Below, piece after piece: positions 47,501-57,275 of a stretch of DNA of 64,000 nucleotides. Each line of letters begins with the position of its first letter. Positions within the stretch are counted from its first letter, which is position 1. A program made the position numbers and the translations under genes. The stretch is from positions 67,789,742 through 67,853,741 of the forward strand of contig NC_037670.1 of assembly GCF_003255815.1 (NCBI RefSeq), given 5' to 3'. This DNA comes from Theropithecus gelada. Its lineage: Eukaryota; Chordata; Mammalia; Primates; Cercopithecidae. The notes under the pieces are model-generated. The model searched no databases. It worked only from the letters and a program-made list of their open reading frames with translations, and was not told where the DNA came from.

Positions 47501-50148
47501 TCCACTCAGATGTGCAGACCATCACCTGAAGACCTCAAACAACGTAGATTCCAGTCCAGCAGGCTTGGAGGCCAAAGCACCCCTCTCTGCAAGCCCCTTC
47601 TGCAGGTCCGAGGACCACACTCCAAGGAGTAAGGGCATGGGGGATGGAAGAGCAGCAAGCAGGAGCCAGGAGGCTCTAGGTGCTCACCTTGGCTCTGCCC
47701 CTGACCCTGACACTTACTCACTTGCCCCCCTGAGCCTCAGTGTCCCCATTCAGAAATGGAACCAGTGGCACCTACCTGGCAGACCCTTGCCACATTTCTC
47801 TTTCCCTTCAGCTTGGCTCTCCACCTCCCTCAGTATTGACCAGTGCTCCCTGAATGCCCTGTTCTAAGTGTGGCCCAACCCACCAAGCCCTACAACAGCC
47901 AGACAGGGCAGGTACTTCAAGACTGAAACTCTGTGACAGGGTGGGTCAGCTGCCTGCTCAATGAGACACGGCAGGGGAGTCAAGGTTCAAAGCCGGGGCA
48001 TCTGCCCACAGAGCTGTCTCCAGGTGGCACGTCACCATTGCCTCAGACTGACGCCCTCACTCCAATTCCCACCCTTGGTCTGCCAAGCAGGGCTTCATCC
48101 AAGGCTTACCTCCTTGCCCTGAGGGCTCCTGGCTAGAGTGGCCACACTTAGCCCTGGCCCCCAACCCCCACCTTCCTTTCCTTCTCTCCCAGTGGGCATT
48201 TCCAAGCCCCATGCCAAGCCTGGGCTCTGCATCAGATTCTGGAGGACAGGTCGGCATCGATTCTGGGAAGGGCCTGAAAAACATCATGCCCTCTTCATCA
48301 CCTCCCTCGGTTTAGAGATGGGGCGATGGAGGCCCAAAAGAAAGCAACTTTCCCAAGGCCTCCTTCTGCCACCCTGCTCAGCGGCACCTGCCTGCAGGTG
48401 AAAAGACAGCCCTGGCATAAGTGACCAAGGGATGCAAGCCCCAGGGACCACGTGGAGCCAGACGAGAACTAAGGCCTGTGCACCTCCACCCTAAAGCTGT
48501 CCCTGCCTTGGACTCTAAAGGTTTGCCTAGCTGCTCTCCACATCCAGCTCCTGTCCTCATCCCTGGGCCTGGCGTCATTCCCTAACAGATTCTCTCAGAA
48601 CCCTTGGGTGGGTCTCCTGAGCTCGGCCCACCATCCCAGTGGGCACGAGCCAGGCTAGCCCCACCCTGTCCCTCCTGGCCAGCGCCCACACCTGCAGCCT
48701 GGCCCACCTGGACCCCTAGGTCTGAATCTGAACCCCTAGACCTGGACCCCTTGGCCTGGTACCCCTCAGCGTGCTCTGACTGTCACCTATCAGACCAAGA
48801 CCCAGCCCAGTTCTTCTTCCTCCTCCGCCTCCCTCTCCTTCCCCTTCTTTCTTTCTTCCTCCTTCCCCCGTCCCTCTTTACCCTCCTCTCCATCCCCTGT
48901 TTCCTCTCCCCTCCTTCCTTCCTCCTCATCCTGGAAGTTAGAACGAATCTGAACCACTGCCTTCTCCCCCCAAGCCCATTCCTAGCAGGTATTTGCCGCA
49001 GCCAGCCCAAGTTGTGGCTGTTCCTACAGCCCACCTCCCTACACAGGGCCTGCATCTGCTGCATTTTCACATTAACCATGATGCTCTGAAACACAGCTCT
49101 GGGACAAGGTCCTGGTAAGTATCCATTACCCTCCGGCAACTATTATTCTCCCTGAGCCCCTGATCTCCCCCGCTGAGCCAGGCAAAGATAGCATCAATTC
49201 CACACCACCCCCAGTGCCAGGGCATTGCCCAGCCCCTCCCCTAGGACTCTACAAACACCCACCCAGGTGGCATAGCTACCTAAAGAGAAGAAGGGGTCCC
49301 TGACAACATGCCCCTCCCTGAATCTCTGCATGCCCCAAATCTCTGCATACCCCAGAACCTCCACATGCCCCATGGCAAGGACCTGGCCTGGGCAGATTGT
49401 AAATGTGCCTTTGAGGACCACAGGCCATCCTCAGGCAGGTGTTCTGAGATAACTTCTTTGCCCATGGAGGTGCTATGAGGATGCCTGTGACAGCGCCTGC
49501 CCTGGGCCTGCACAAGGCAGGCACCCTGAGAGACCAAGTGTCCTCCCAGGAAGCTCATTTCTAGTGCACATGAGGCTTGAGGGGCTCCCAGCAAAACCTG
49601 ACAACCCACCCAATGTTAGAACAATGGTGTAAAGACAGATTCCTGGCAATACCACAAAAGAGGGTCATTGCCAATCAAGCTACTGGCTGCATTAGTAAAG
49701 GTCGCAGGAACTGAATCAAAATAGAAATCCATTTTGGTTGGTTTCATTGGGAAACAAAGAACATGCCGGCCTGTGTTTCTTTTGTCTCAGGGACTTCCAG
49801 ACGCCGAGAGATGATAAACAGCCAAACAGATGCACTTCCGCGAGAAAGGGCTTTTGTGGCTAGTCATTTGGAAATGAAACGCAGGCGCTCTCCCCATCCT
49901 TAACAGAAAGAGCATCGATCAGACTGGCAAGTGGCTGCCATGGGCCATGGTCAGTCGACCTTGGGAGGCTGTGGATTCTGGGTGGTTCTGCCCCTGTTCT
50001 CTGTGGTTGGGCAACTTCCTCTCAACCCTCCAGACTTCTGTTTCCTTATGAAGAGTAGGTAAGAGCATGGAGGTCAGATAACCTCCAAGGAACCTCCAGT
50101 GCCAAAAATCTATGGGCCTCTTCTTGGCCAATCACCACCATCAAGTCT

Positions 50149-50181
<33 letters not shown>

Positions 50182-52769
50182 ACAGAATCTCGCTTTGTCA
50201 CCAGGCTGGAGTGCAATGGCACGATCTCGGCTCACTGCAATCTCCGCCTCCCAGGTTCAAGCGATTCCCCTGACTCAGCCTCCCGAGTAGCTGAGACTAC
50301 AGGCATGCACCACCACACCCAGCTAATTTTTTGTATTTTTAGTAGAGACAGGGTTTCACCATGTTGGCCAGGATGGTCTCAAACTCCTGACCTCGTGATC
50401 TGCTCGGCCTCCCAAAGTGCTGGGATTACAGGCGTGAGCCACTGCCCCCGGCCTGCCACCTCCAAGTCTTTAATTCACCAGAGTTACTGCTATCCAACCA
50501 CGGCCCTTGGGCCCACTTGATTCAGCAGAATCAATGTGACCACAGGTAACATGGTAGCAGGACATCATTTAGTGATAAAAATGGTGGTACCATGTTCACA
50601 TGCTTGCACACACAGGCACACACACTATGGTGCTCCATCTTTGGGTGCTGTGAGTGAGCCTCATGAGGCCCAGTGCAGTCACTGGTGGGTGCCTTCCTAC
50701 ACCTCCCCTTGTTTAAGCATGAATCCTTCCACCCCACAATCCCATGCCCAACACAAGACGATAAAGACTAAACTGAATGGAATCAAACTGACGGTCTCAG
50801 CAGCCCTTTGCAGGTTGCTACTATTACATCTACATTGCAGCTGGGCAACTGAGGCCAGTGAGTGCTTTGTAATCTTGGGATCATGATCGGGATTTTCACC
50901 CAGACCAGAAGAGTCCAGTCAAGGGCTGGACTACTGGCTGCATTAGTAAAAGTCGCAGGAACTGAATCAAAATAGAAAACAGCAAAGCATCCTGCTGAGT
51001 AGACAACTGCTGGACTTTGCATCCCCACAGCCCTGCACAGCATCAAATGCTTTCTGGAAAAAGGTTTGGAATTCTCAAAGAAGCCCCAGAGGCCAGCACC
51101 CTCCCTGCTGGTCCCCCTGAGCCAGTCCTCACTCAAGAGGAACCCACCCAGCTCCTTCCTTCCAGATACAGCAGCATCCAGGGCAGATGTGGGCTCCAGT
51201 CCCACCTCTGACACATCAGCCTGGGACCATGAGCAAGTTTTACTCTCTCTGAATCTCACTCTAGCCAGGCAAACACTGGGAGGGTCTGCTGAGAAGCTGG
51301 GCCTGGTCCCCATTCTGGCCAGAGAGCATGAAACCATGTCCCATTGGAGGGGGACAGTCAGGACCAACACAACAAGACAAAGAAGTGACCCTCAGGAACT
51401 GGGTCCACGAGAGACAGGATTATTAAGAGGAGGGATTCTGTGCAGGCAGAAGCCTGTGGTCCTTCTCAATTCCATACTGGAGATGGTCAGGAAAGCCTCA
51501 GCTTCTCCCAGAATGAATTCAGAGGACCTTCCTTCCATTATAGTGACCAGGATCTCCACCTGAGGGGCGCTCACTGGAAGTTTGCTGAAATCCCAAATCA
51601 GCATGCTCCTGATTTCAGAAGCTGCCAGGCACCTTTGCACTTCAACACAAAATCAACCACGTCCTAGGCTCCAGCCCTGGAACACCAAATGAAGCCACAC
51701 ATGTTCTGCACACCAAGACCTCTTCAATGGAAGGAAAATGAACACTGAGTTTGGTCCACCCTTTTCCCACCTCCCTTACCAAATCTCAAATCATCAAAAC
51801 AGGCCCAACACTGCATCTTACAGTCAGGGAAACTGGGGACCACCAGACCAGGGCCCTCCATCATCAGTGTCCCCCCTAGAACTGGCCAGGCTCAGTCACT
51901 GCTTAGTGGACCCCAGCCCTCAGCAAGCACTCTTCCCCAACAGCCCTTACACACATTCTCTCTCTCTCTCTCTCTCCCCCCCCCCCCCCCCCCCCCCTTT
52001 TCTCCCTTCTCTCCCCCCCCCCCCCCCCCCCCACTTTCTCTTGGATAATTTCTTTAGTAAGGTACTTCAAAATAAGCTTTTAGTTTAATCTATTTCCATT
52101 TTGTGAGCAACGGTTCTCCCCAGAGTCCTGATTTATTGCGGAAGAAAACATTAGAAGAGGATGGCTCAGAGAGTCGCCCCGCTTCCCCCGTCAGCCAGTT
52201 CCAAGACACACACAGGCGTCCACACAATGAAGGGTCCTGGGAGGACCAGCTACCCAGTCGGGAGTCCACCCTCCCACGCCCCTGTGAGTGGTGGGCAGGC
52301 ACTCAATGCCAGGACAGGGAGCTCACTACCTCACCGACAGCCCATCCTAGGGGGAAGGGGGAAGGAGCCAGACCTGGTCTGCCTCCTCTCTCGCCCACCC
52401 TGAGGCGACCCCAGAACTGGGGCGTGGGGGGACATCACAACTAGGAGGAGCGGGGCTGCCAGACCCCGCCGGCAGAAGAGCCCGGAGGGGACCCTGTGCC
52501 TCCCTTGCCCGCCAGAGTTCTTTGCCTTCAGCTTCTCCCGGGTGAACCCTCCCGCAGAGCCTGGGGAGCCCGCCAGGGTCGCTGTGCGCCCCTCCCGAGC
52601 TCAGGGGGAAAGGAAGGACTGCGGCGCAGGTGCAGGAAGGCGCGGGTCCACGCGGGTCTGATGAACTCCGGGGAGTGGGGGCGCCTCCGGTGCGGGCCGA
52701 CGCCCCCTTACCGCAGAGCAGCAGTAGCAGCGGGAGAAGTTGCGGGCGCCGCTGCGCTCCAGTCTCCAT
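32308..52769 (-). CDS. RAMP3: RAMP3, receptor activity-modifying protein 3 (complete, three coding exons)
   Basis: The coding sequence is the complement of 52712-52769, 38142-38274 and 32308-32563 joined, 447 nt, giving 148 residues and a stop. Residues 1 to about 23 form a Leu-rich signal peptide. The extracellular domain (about 24-118) keeps six cysteines (29, 40, 57, 72, 82, 104), which by family knowledge form three disulfides, and four N-glycosylation sequons (N29, N58, N71, N103). One membrane helix spans about 119-139. A short tail ends in DTLL, the PDZ ligand specific to RAMP3. RAMPs assemble with class B GPCRs in the ER and travel to the cell surface. With CALCRL, RAMP3 makes the AM2 adrenomedullin receptor; with the calcitonin receptor it makes an AMY3 amylin receptor. 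The DTLL tail is known to bind NSF/NHERF-type partners that control recycling. No frameshift or missing key residue is seen. Compared with human RAMP3 from memory, differences are at 6, 25, 33, 79, 106, 108 and 124. RAMP1 and RAMP2 fit less well and lack this tail. Confidence 0.97.
34385..34560 (+). mobile_element. MIR
   Basis: CCTCAGTTTCCTCGTCTGTA with upstream CATGTCATTTAACCTCCCT is the MIR core. It lies in RAMP3 intron 2, antisense to the gene. Confidence 0.75.
37495..37690. repeat. C-rich minisatellite in intron 2
   Basis: Irregular copies of a unit of about 17-18 bp of the form GGGCACCCCCAGGCCA recur across about 200 bp, with CAAACTGGACACTCCC occurring twice in close variants. It keeps the minus-strand frame open over a long distance. 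Confidence 0.75.
37790..38100. repeat. G-rich, GTGGG/GGGGC-rich degenerate satellite-like DNA
   Basis: Many loosely repeated elements such as GTGGGTGGGGTGG, GGGTGGGGCATGGGTGAGG and GGGCAGTGGGCAGCG are present. It sits directly downstream of the RAMP3 exon 2 donor, so the transcript there is rich in CCCAC and the template strand is G-rich. Confidence 0.65.
38142..38274 (-). CDS. RAMP3: RAMP3 coding exon 2 (first half of the extracellular domain)
   Basis: This 133-nt exon encodes residues 20-64. It begins after a pyrimidine-rich acceptor ending CTCTCCAG and ends GT|GTGAGT, so the following intron is phase 2 and splits the codon for Val64. The residues include C22, C29, C40 and C57, sequons N29-E-T and N58-L-S, and the conserved segment KAFADMMGKVDVWKWCNLSE typical of RAMP3. 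It forms the first part of the three-helix extracellular bundle that contacts the receptor and peptide hormone. The exon is too short and spliced to stand out as an open frame alone; it was found by reading the complement of the region and matching the family. The donor lies directly beside the G-rich satellite-like intron DNA at lower coordinates. Confidence 0.95.
39117..39300. repeat. TG-rich minisatellite, three units
   Basis: The phrase CACAGCCCTG (or close variants) recurs at 39164, 39215 and 39274, each followed by a CATCTGTGT-like phrase and a TGTGTATG run, so units are about 51-59 bp. It lies in RAMP3 intron 1. Confidence 0.75.
42840..43371 (-). mobile_element. Inverted 5' part of an L1 insertion
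   Basis: Around the Alu at 42878-43170 the plus strand reads L1 ORF2 antisense: TTTTGGCTATTTTGTGTCCC, GGGATTGCATTGAGTTTGTA and AGGATGTCTTTCTAT. In L1 sense order this is the segment just before the one that resumes in the opposite orientation at 43372. Confidence 0.75.
42878..43170 (-). mobile_element. Alu
   Basis: A reverse-oriented Alu, T run from 42879 and ending CCACCGCGCCTGGCC. AACTTTGTTCTTT lies on both sides (from about 42865 and 43171) as its target-site duplication. Confidence 0.93.
43686..43840 (+). mobile_element. Partial Alu (right arm)
   Basis: It starts at CAGCTATTCAGGAGGCTGAG and ends in an AAATAAAT-rich tail. A 13-bp duplication (TAAAACTCTTAGA and TAAAACTTTTAGA) flanks it. 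Confidence 0.88.
44289..44442 (+). mobile_element. Partial, internally shortened Alu
   Basis: About 150 bp with TGTAACCCCAGCCACTTGGG joined early to right-arm sequence (ATTGCACCACTGCACTCCAG). The A tail is at 44429-44442. Confidence 0.85.
45125..46365 (+). mobile_element. L1M fragment: spacer and start of ORF2 (endonuclease)
   Basis: The right part encodes a recognisable L1 endonuclease stretch, DGVAILISDK followed by DIAILNIYAPNN, at about 45855-45990. The left part matches the L1M region before ORF2 (AACCATATCAATAATCAGAC). An Alu interrupts it at 46071-46276, after which ORF2 sequence resumes. It is not functional. Confidence 0.85.
46071..46276 (-). mobile_element. Internally deleted Alu
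   Basis: A reverse-oriented Alu of about 205 bp that lacks a block of the right arm (GTCACCGCCTCCTGAGCAGC junction). The L1 words TTGGAGAAT flank it. Confidence 0.85.
46780..46930 (+). mobile_element. MIR (probable)
   Basis: GCTGTGTAACTCCAAACCGG and then CTTTGTCTCCCCATTTGTAA follow MIR order. A second MIR-like piece (CCTCAGTGTCCCCATTCAG) lies near 47690-47790. Confidence 0.6.
48811..48928. repeat. Polypyrimidine tract, about 118 bp
   Basis: The plus strand is almost entirely C and T with only a few purines, for example TTCTTCTTCCTCCTCCGCC and TTTCTTTCTTCCTCCTTCCC. The RAMP3 transcript (minus strand) is therefore purine-rich here. Confidence 0.85.
50151..50453 (-). mobile_element. Alu with a long T run
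   Basis: A reverse-oriented Alu with about 29 T, ending CACTGCCCCCGGCC. Similar 15-bp flanks (CCACCATCAAGTCTT and CCACCTCCAAGTCTT) mark the target site. Confidence 0.93.
51957..52032. repeat. (TC)n followed by two long C homopolymers
   Basis: About ten TC units are followed by 22 C (51976-51997), a 15-nt T/C spacer, and 20 C (52013-52032). It lies in RAMP3 intron 1, about 680 bp from the exon 1 donor. The RAMP3 coding strand is G-homopolymeric here. Homopolymer lengths may be inexact in any assembly. Confidence 0.9.
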
Positions 52770-52960
52770 GGCTGGCCGGCCGCGGCTGGGTCACGCTTGG
52801 TCCGGCTGGGGGTGCAACCGGGGACGCCCGGATGGGGTTGGGGTGGGGCGGGGCCTCAGGGAGTCCGCCCCCAGGCCGCGCCCCCCAGACCACGCCTCCA
52901 GCCGTGCCCGTTACCTCCAGATGTGGGGTGCAGGCCTTGCAGGCGCGCCTGGTGGGAGGG
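52440..52960 (-). promoter_or_regulatory. CpG island and probable RAMP3 promoter
   Basis: This stretch is very GC-rich and dense in CpG (for example GCGGGCGCCG, GGCCGGCCGCGG), in contrast with the CpG-poor flanks, and it covers exon 1. A consensus Sp1/KLF GC box, GGGGCGGGGC, lies at 52845-52854, about 76 bp upstream of the start codon on the coding strand. I see no TATA box in the 100 bp before the start codon. The pattern fits a TATA-less island promoter with transcription starting somewhere near 52780-52850; the exact start cannot be read from sequence. Confidence 0.75.
52712..52769 (-). CDS. RAMP3: RAMP3 coding exon 1 (signal peptide)
   Basis: This exon holds 58 coding nucleotides: the start codon (plus-strand CAT at 52767-52769), 18 further codons and the first base of a Gly codon. 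The translation METGAQRRPQLLPLLLLLC is a typical signal peptide, with a basic n-region followed by a Leu-rich core. The start is in good Kozak context, with G at -3 and G at +4. The exon ends at a strong donor, GCG|GTAAGG, with the intron GT at 52710-52711 (phase 1). Gln at position 6 replaces the Leu I recall in human, which makes the n-region more polar. Confidence 0.95.
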
Positions 52961-53461
52961 ACGAGGGCGGCTGGAGTCTGGGCTGGAATCTCAGCGGGGG
53001 TGAGAGTAGGGTGAGGGCTGGGTTTCGAGCTGGGGACTAGCTGGGGTAAGGTGGGGTGCCGGCTCTGAGGGCGGGACTGGGGTGCTGAGCTGCAAAGGAG
53101 CGTTTTGGGAGCAGACTGCAGGGGCAGGCTGGGAGGTGAGCTGGAGTGAGAGTGGGGGCTGGCTGCTGGTAGGCTGGGCTGCAGGCTGGAAGGACTTGGG
53201 GAACTTCCGTCCAGGCTGGGGGGCAGAGTGTGGGGGTAGACCGGGGAGGGAGCTGAGGTGAGGATGAAGCGCGGACTGATGATGGCCTAGAGGAGGCTGC
53301 GGGTAGACTGGAGGAAGGTGGACCTAGGGGTGGGCTAGGTGTGCCCTGGCGGAAAGTAGACCAGAGTCCAGAGCTGCCCCCAGGCAGGGAGGGGACCTTT
53401 GAGCAGAGACACATCTAGGAGCCAGGTCTCCAAGGGTCAGGAAAGTGCATGAAGGAGGTTG

Positions 53462-53497
<36 letters not shown>

Positions 53498-55047
53498 TGT
53501 TCATGGAGTATGTGTGTGATGTGCATGTGGGGTATGTGTAGATGCATGTGTGTGCATGGAGTGTGTGATGTATGGTGTGTGTGGCATGTGTGAGTTTGAG
53601 TCTGAGACAAGGTGTGTTTGTGAGTGTGTGCTTGGGAAACAGTGTATGAGAGAGACTGGAGGATGTGGCAGCTACACACAGAGACATATCACACACCAAG
53701 GACCAAGCCACAAGCAAACCGAGGGACAAGAGTATCTGGCGCCCCCAAAGACCTGGCCTGGGAGAGTGTCAGGGTTCCTGAGGGGAAGGAAGACCTCAGT
53801 TTCTCCAGCCACAGGTCACTTAGCCAGATGGGTCGCCTCTGTCATCCTCAGTCCCTACCACAGGCCCTAGCTCCAGTGGACACTTGATGGTGTCTGCAGA
53901 ATTGTCACTGGCCAGGACTTCCAAGAGCCAGCTAGAGGCCCCTCTCTGCCTGGGGGCGCATACTGGTCTGAGGTTGGGGCACAGGCCCAGGCTCCCACAC
54001 GGATGGGCCCTCCACTCCTCTGAGCCATAGGTACTGCTACCTTCCCAGGAGCTGAGCTGACCTTCTCCTGGCTTAGAAAGACCCACTTTATTTAACAAGA
54101 CCCTTATTTGGGAGCAGAACTTTCTGTGCTTTTTTACTGAAGAAATTCTGATTGCAGCCAGAATTAATTCAAAGGAGTCAAAACTAATTAAAATTGATCA
54201 TTGGTCCTGCCTTCTGCCTGAGGGGTGGGCAGCAGGTGCAGGGGTGGCCACAGAGCCTCCAGTGAGACTGCTGGTGCCCACAGGCCGGGGCCACAAAACA
54301 AGCCGACCAGGGCAGCAGGGGGCTGGCTCTCACACACACATACCCTACACCAGCCACGACAAACCAAGAGGACGGTCCAGGCCCGGGTGTCCACCCACAT
54401 CCCACACAGACTCGGCCCTATAGCTCTCTCCAGGAGAGTCTTAGTCCCCACTCAGTCCCACAGCCCCAAAGGCAGTTGCACACAGCTTACAGGCTAGAAC
54501 AGGAGGATGGGGTTGTCAGGTGGGAGCGGGGGCAGCCAGTTCCCCCAAGCCTGTACCAGGGAGCAATGCTCCCTTTCCTGGACTCCCCACTCTGGCTCTG
54601 CAGTGGGGAAGCCCTGGCCATCCTGCAGAGTTGGTTCCAACACCTCTTCTCCAAGGAACCAACCATGCCCTGACAAACTCCCAGGGAGTTGTGTCTACTG
54701 TCCTCTATGTCCCTCTAAGACAGGGCCCTCACTTCTCCTTTCTGCCCAGTGCTGCCCATGGCCTCTGCAGGGCAGGTGGGTTTAACACTGGCTGTGAGGA
54801 GCTGAGCACTGGGAGAGGGGGACCTACCCCTTCCACAGTGCATCCTCCGGACCCTGCGAGTGGAAGGGCTGCCACCATAAATGAGACTGACCATGAGGTG
54901 TACCCTGGACAACACCTGTCTCCCTGCTTGTCCCTCGGTGGGTGCTGGCCCTGGCACCATTCTCTATGTCTGTGATCCTGTGAGCACTGGGGTCCTCTCA
55001 GGAATCCCCTCTTATGGTTCATAATTCTTTATTTTTTTAATTTTGTA
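52961..55047. other. 5' flank of RAMP3, no gene seen; (GT)n at 53464-53496
   Basis: A pure GT run of 33 nt is followed by imperfect TG-rich sequence to about 53600. The segment 53000-53400 is built of loose GGGCTGG / GAGCTGGGG motifs. No other gene or CpG-rich exon is seen, and frames up to 151 codons lack known domains. Confidence 0.65.
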
Positions 55048-55352
55048 TTTTTATTTATTTATTTATTTTTGAGAAGGAGTTTCGTTCTTATTGCCCAGGC
55101 TGGAGTGCAATGGCATGATCTTGGCTCACTGCAACCTCCGCCCCTGGGGCTCAAGAAATTCTCTTGCCTCAGCCTCCTGAGTAGCTGGGATTACAGGCTT
55201 GTGCCACCACGCCAGCTAATTTTTGAATTTTTAGTAGAGACGGGGTTTCTCCATGTTGGTCAGGCTAGTCATGAACTCCCAACCTCAGGTGATCCTCCTG
55301 CCTTGGCCTCCCACAGTGCTGGGATTACAGGCGTGAGCCACCGTGCCCGGGC
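55048..55352 (-). mobile_element. Alu
   Basis: A reverse-oriented Alu with an ATTTATTTATTT tail. A perfect 17-bp target-site duplication, GGTTCATAATTCTTTAT, flanks it at 55016-55032 and 55353-55369. Confidence 0.95.
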
Positions 55353-56020
55353 GGTTCATAATTCTTTATACCAAATTTACCCATTCAGATTGCAGTGTAG
55401 TCTCTCTCCTGATCAAGTCCTGATTCACCATTATCCTGATATTTATTCTGTGATTCCTCTTACTCTTAAATAGTTGTAAGAGAACATTTTCTTGACACTC
55501 AAGTGGCCTCTTCTAAGAGGAAGAAACAACATCCTGGTGCTTCTACGAGATCAGAGGAACACATGGCCGCTCGGCCTTCACTGTCCCTGGAAGTAATGCT
55601 TCTGCCCAGTGTCCACGTGTCCAGGCGAGGGCCTGAGCACAGAACCAGGTGAGGTTTGGGATTTGGCTCTGCTTGTTCTGGGGCTAGACCTCAGGAGGGT
55701 CGAGCTTGAGAAGGCGCCAAGGGGAGCCATTCCCGGACACCTTGCTCCCCCTGCTGGACAGACACTGAAATAACGGTATCATCGTCGATGAGGCGCCTCT
55801 GTCTCCGACGCATCAGAAATGCCTCCGTGACCCCTCTCCAGGGACACAGAGGACCTATCTTCAAAGAAGGGGTGATGAAGGTGATTCCAGGAAGGAGTGT
55901 CTCTGACCATCAGCTGTTTTCCACCTTCCCACGGATCGAGACACAGCCTTCCATCTTCTGTTGCGTTTGTTTGCTCATTTGTTTAATTGCAATAAAAGAC
56001 ACATCAAATGAAGCATTTTA

Positions 56021-56319
56021 GGATGGGTGTGTTGACTTATGCCTGTAATCCCAGCACTTTGAGAGGCCGAGGTGGGCTAACTGTTTGAGCTTAGGATTCT
56101 AGACCAGCCTGGGCAACATGGTAAAACTCTGCCTCTACAAAAAAAAGTACAAAAATTAGCCATATGTGGTGACACATGCCTGTAGTCCCAGATACTGTGG
56201 AGGCTGAGACTGGAGGACGGCTCGAGTCCGGGAGGTCCAGGCTGCAATGAGCCATGATGACACCACTGCACTCCAGACTGGGTGACAGAGTGAGACTCTA
56301 TCTAAAAAAAAGAAAAAAA
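56021..56319 (+). mobile_element. Alu
   Basis: An Alu from GGATGGGTGTGTTGACTTAT to an AAAAAAAAGAAAAAAA tail. AGCATTTTA lies on both sides (56012-56020 and 56321-56329). Confidence 0.93.
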
Positions 56320-56677
56320 TAGCATTTTAACCACTTTCAAGTGCATAGTTCAGTGGCAAGTCCTGAACCACCCAGTTCCAGGACTTCTTCATCTTTCCAC
56401 ACTGAAACTCTGTCCCCATTAAACACTCACTCCCCATCCATTCTCCCTCCCCGAAACCCCTGGCAGCCACCATTTTCTTTTTGTCCCTCTTTCGTTCTCT
56501 TCTTTGTATGTCTCCCTCTCCCTTCCCCTACCTTTCCACTTTCTGTCTCCATGAATTTGAGTACTCTGGGGACCTCATTTAAGTGGAATCACTCAAGATT
56601 TGTCCTTTTGCATCTGGCTGATTTCGCTGATAATGTCTCCAAGATCCATTCATGTTGTAGCATGGGTCAGAATTTCC

Positions 56678-56987
56678 TTTTTTTTTTTTTTTTTTTTTTT
56701 TTTTGAGGCATAGTTTTGCTCTCGTCACCCAGGCAGGAGTGCAAGGGTGCCATCTCGGCTCACTGCAACCTCCACCTCCTGGATTCAAGCGATTCTCCTG
56801 CCTCAGCCTCACAAATAGCTGGGATTACAGGCCCCACCACCACGCCCAGCTAATTTTTGTATTTTTAGTAGACATGGGATGTCAGCATGTTTGGCCAGGC
56901 TGGTCTTGAACTCCTGACCTCAGGTAATGCACCCACCTCGGCCTCCCAAAGTGCTGGGATTACAGGTGTGAGCCACCGCGCTGGGCA
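56678..56987 (-). mobile_element. Alu
   Basis: A reverse-oriented Alu with a 27-nt T run, then GAGGCATAGTTTTGCTC, ending CCACCGCGCTGGGC. Confidence 0.93.
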
Positions 56988-57275
56988 TCCTTCCTTCTTA
57001 AGGCTGAATCATATTCTGTTGTATGGATAAGCCACATTTCATTTATCCATTCATCTGCCATTCATTTCCTTTTTTAAGGAAAATTTTATTTTTGAAAAAC
57101 CTATCAGAAAATGTCTTGAGGAAAATACATTAAAATGTTATCTGTGGTCATTTCTGGCTCTGGAAAGATCTGAAGTGATGTTTAATTTACATTATTTTCT
57201 GCTTGTCTCTGCTTTCTCGTTTTGCTACACTGCTGTTTGTGGCAAGTGGTGGGTTTTATATAACCTGTGTGCTGT

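Larger units (their letters stand above)
38275..52711 (-). other. RAMP3: RAMP3 intron 1 (14.4 kb)
   Basis: The intron is bounded by GTAAGG at the 5' end and CTCCAG at the 3' end. It contains a TG minisatellite, L1 and L1M pieces with Alus, MIR fragments, a polypyrimidine tract and a TC/poly-C tract, listed separately. Stretches without recognised repeats (about 39300-42840, 46930-50150, 50460-51950) show no splice-compatible exons with recognisable protein similarity. A 254-codon plus-strand frame at 39837-40601 and a 195-codon minus-strand frame at 50783-51370 look fortuitous. Confidence 0.85.
55985..57075 (-). mobile_element. L1M fragment with two Alu insertions
   Basis: The plus strand shows L1M antisense phrases: ACTTTCAAGTGCATAGTTCA, AACTCTGTCCCCATTAAACA, TCCATTCATGTTGTAGCATG and AGGCTGAATCATATTCTGTT. 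Alus at 56021-56319 and 56678-56987 interrupt it. Confidence 0.85.

Noticed and set aside
50783..51370. 195-codon minus-strand frame near RAMP3 exon 1 considered as an alternative exon
   Set aside because: No domain, and the known RAMP3 reading frame is complete without it.
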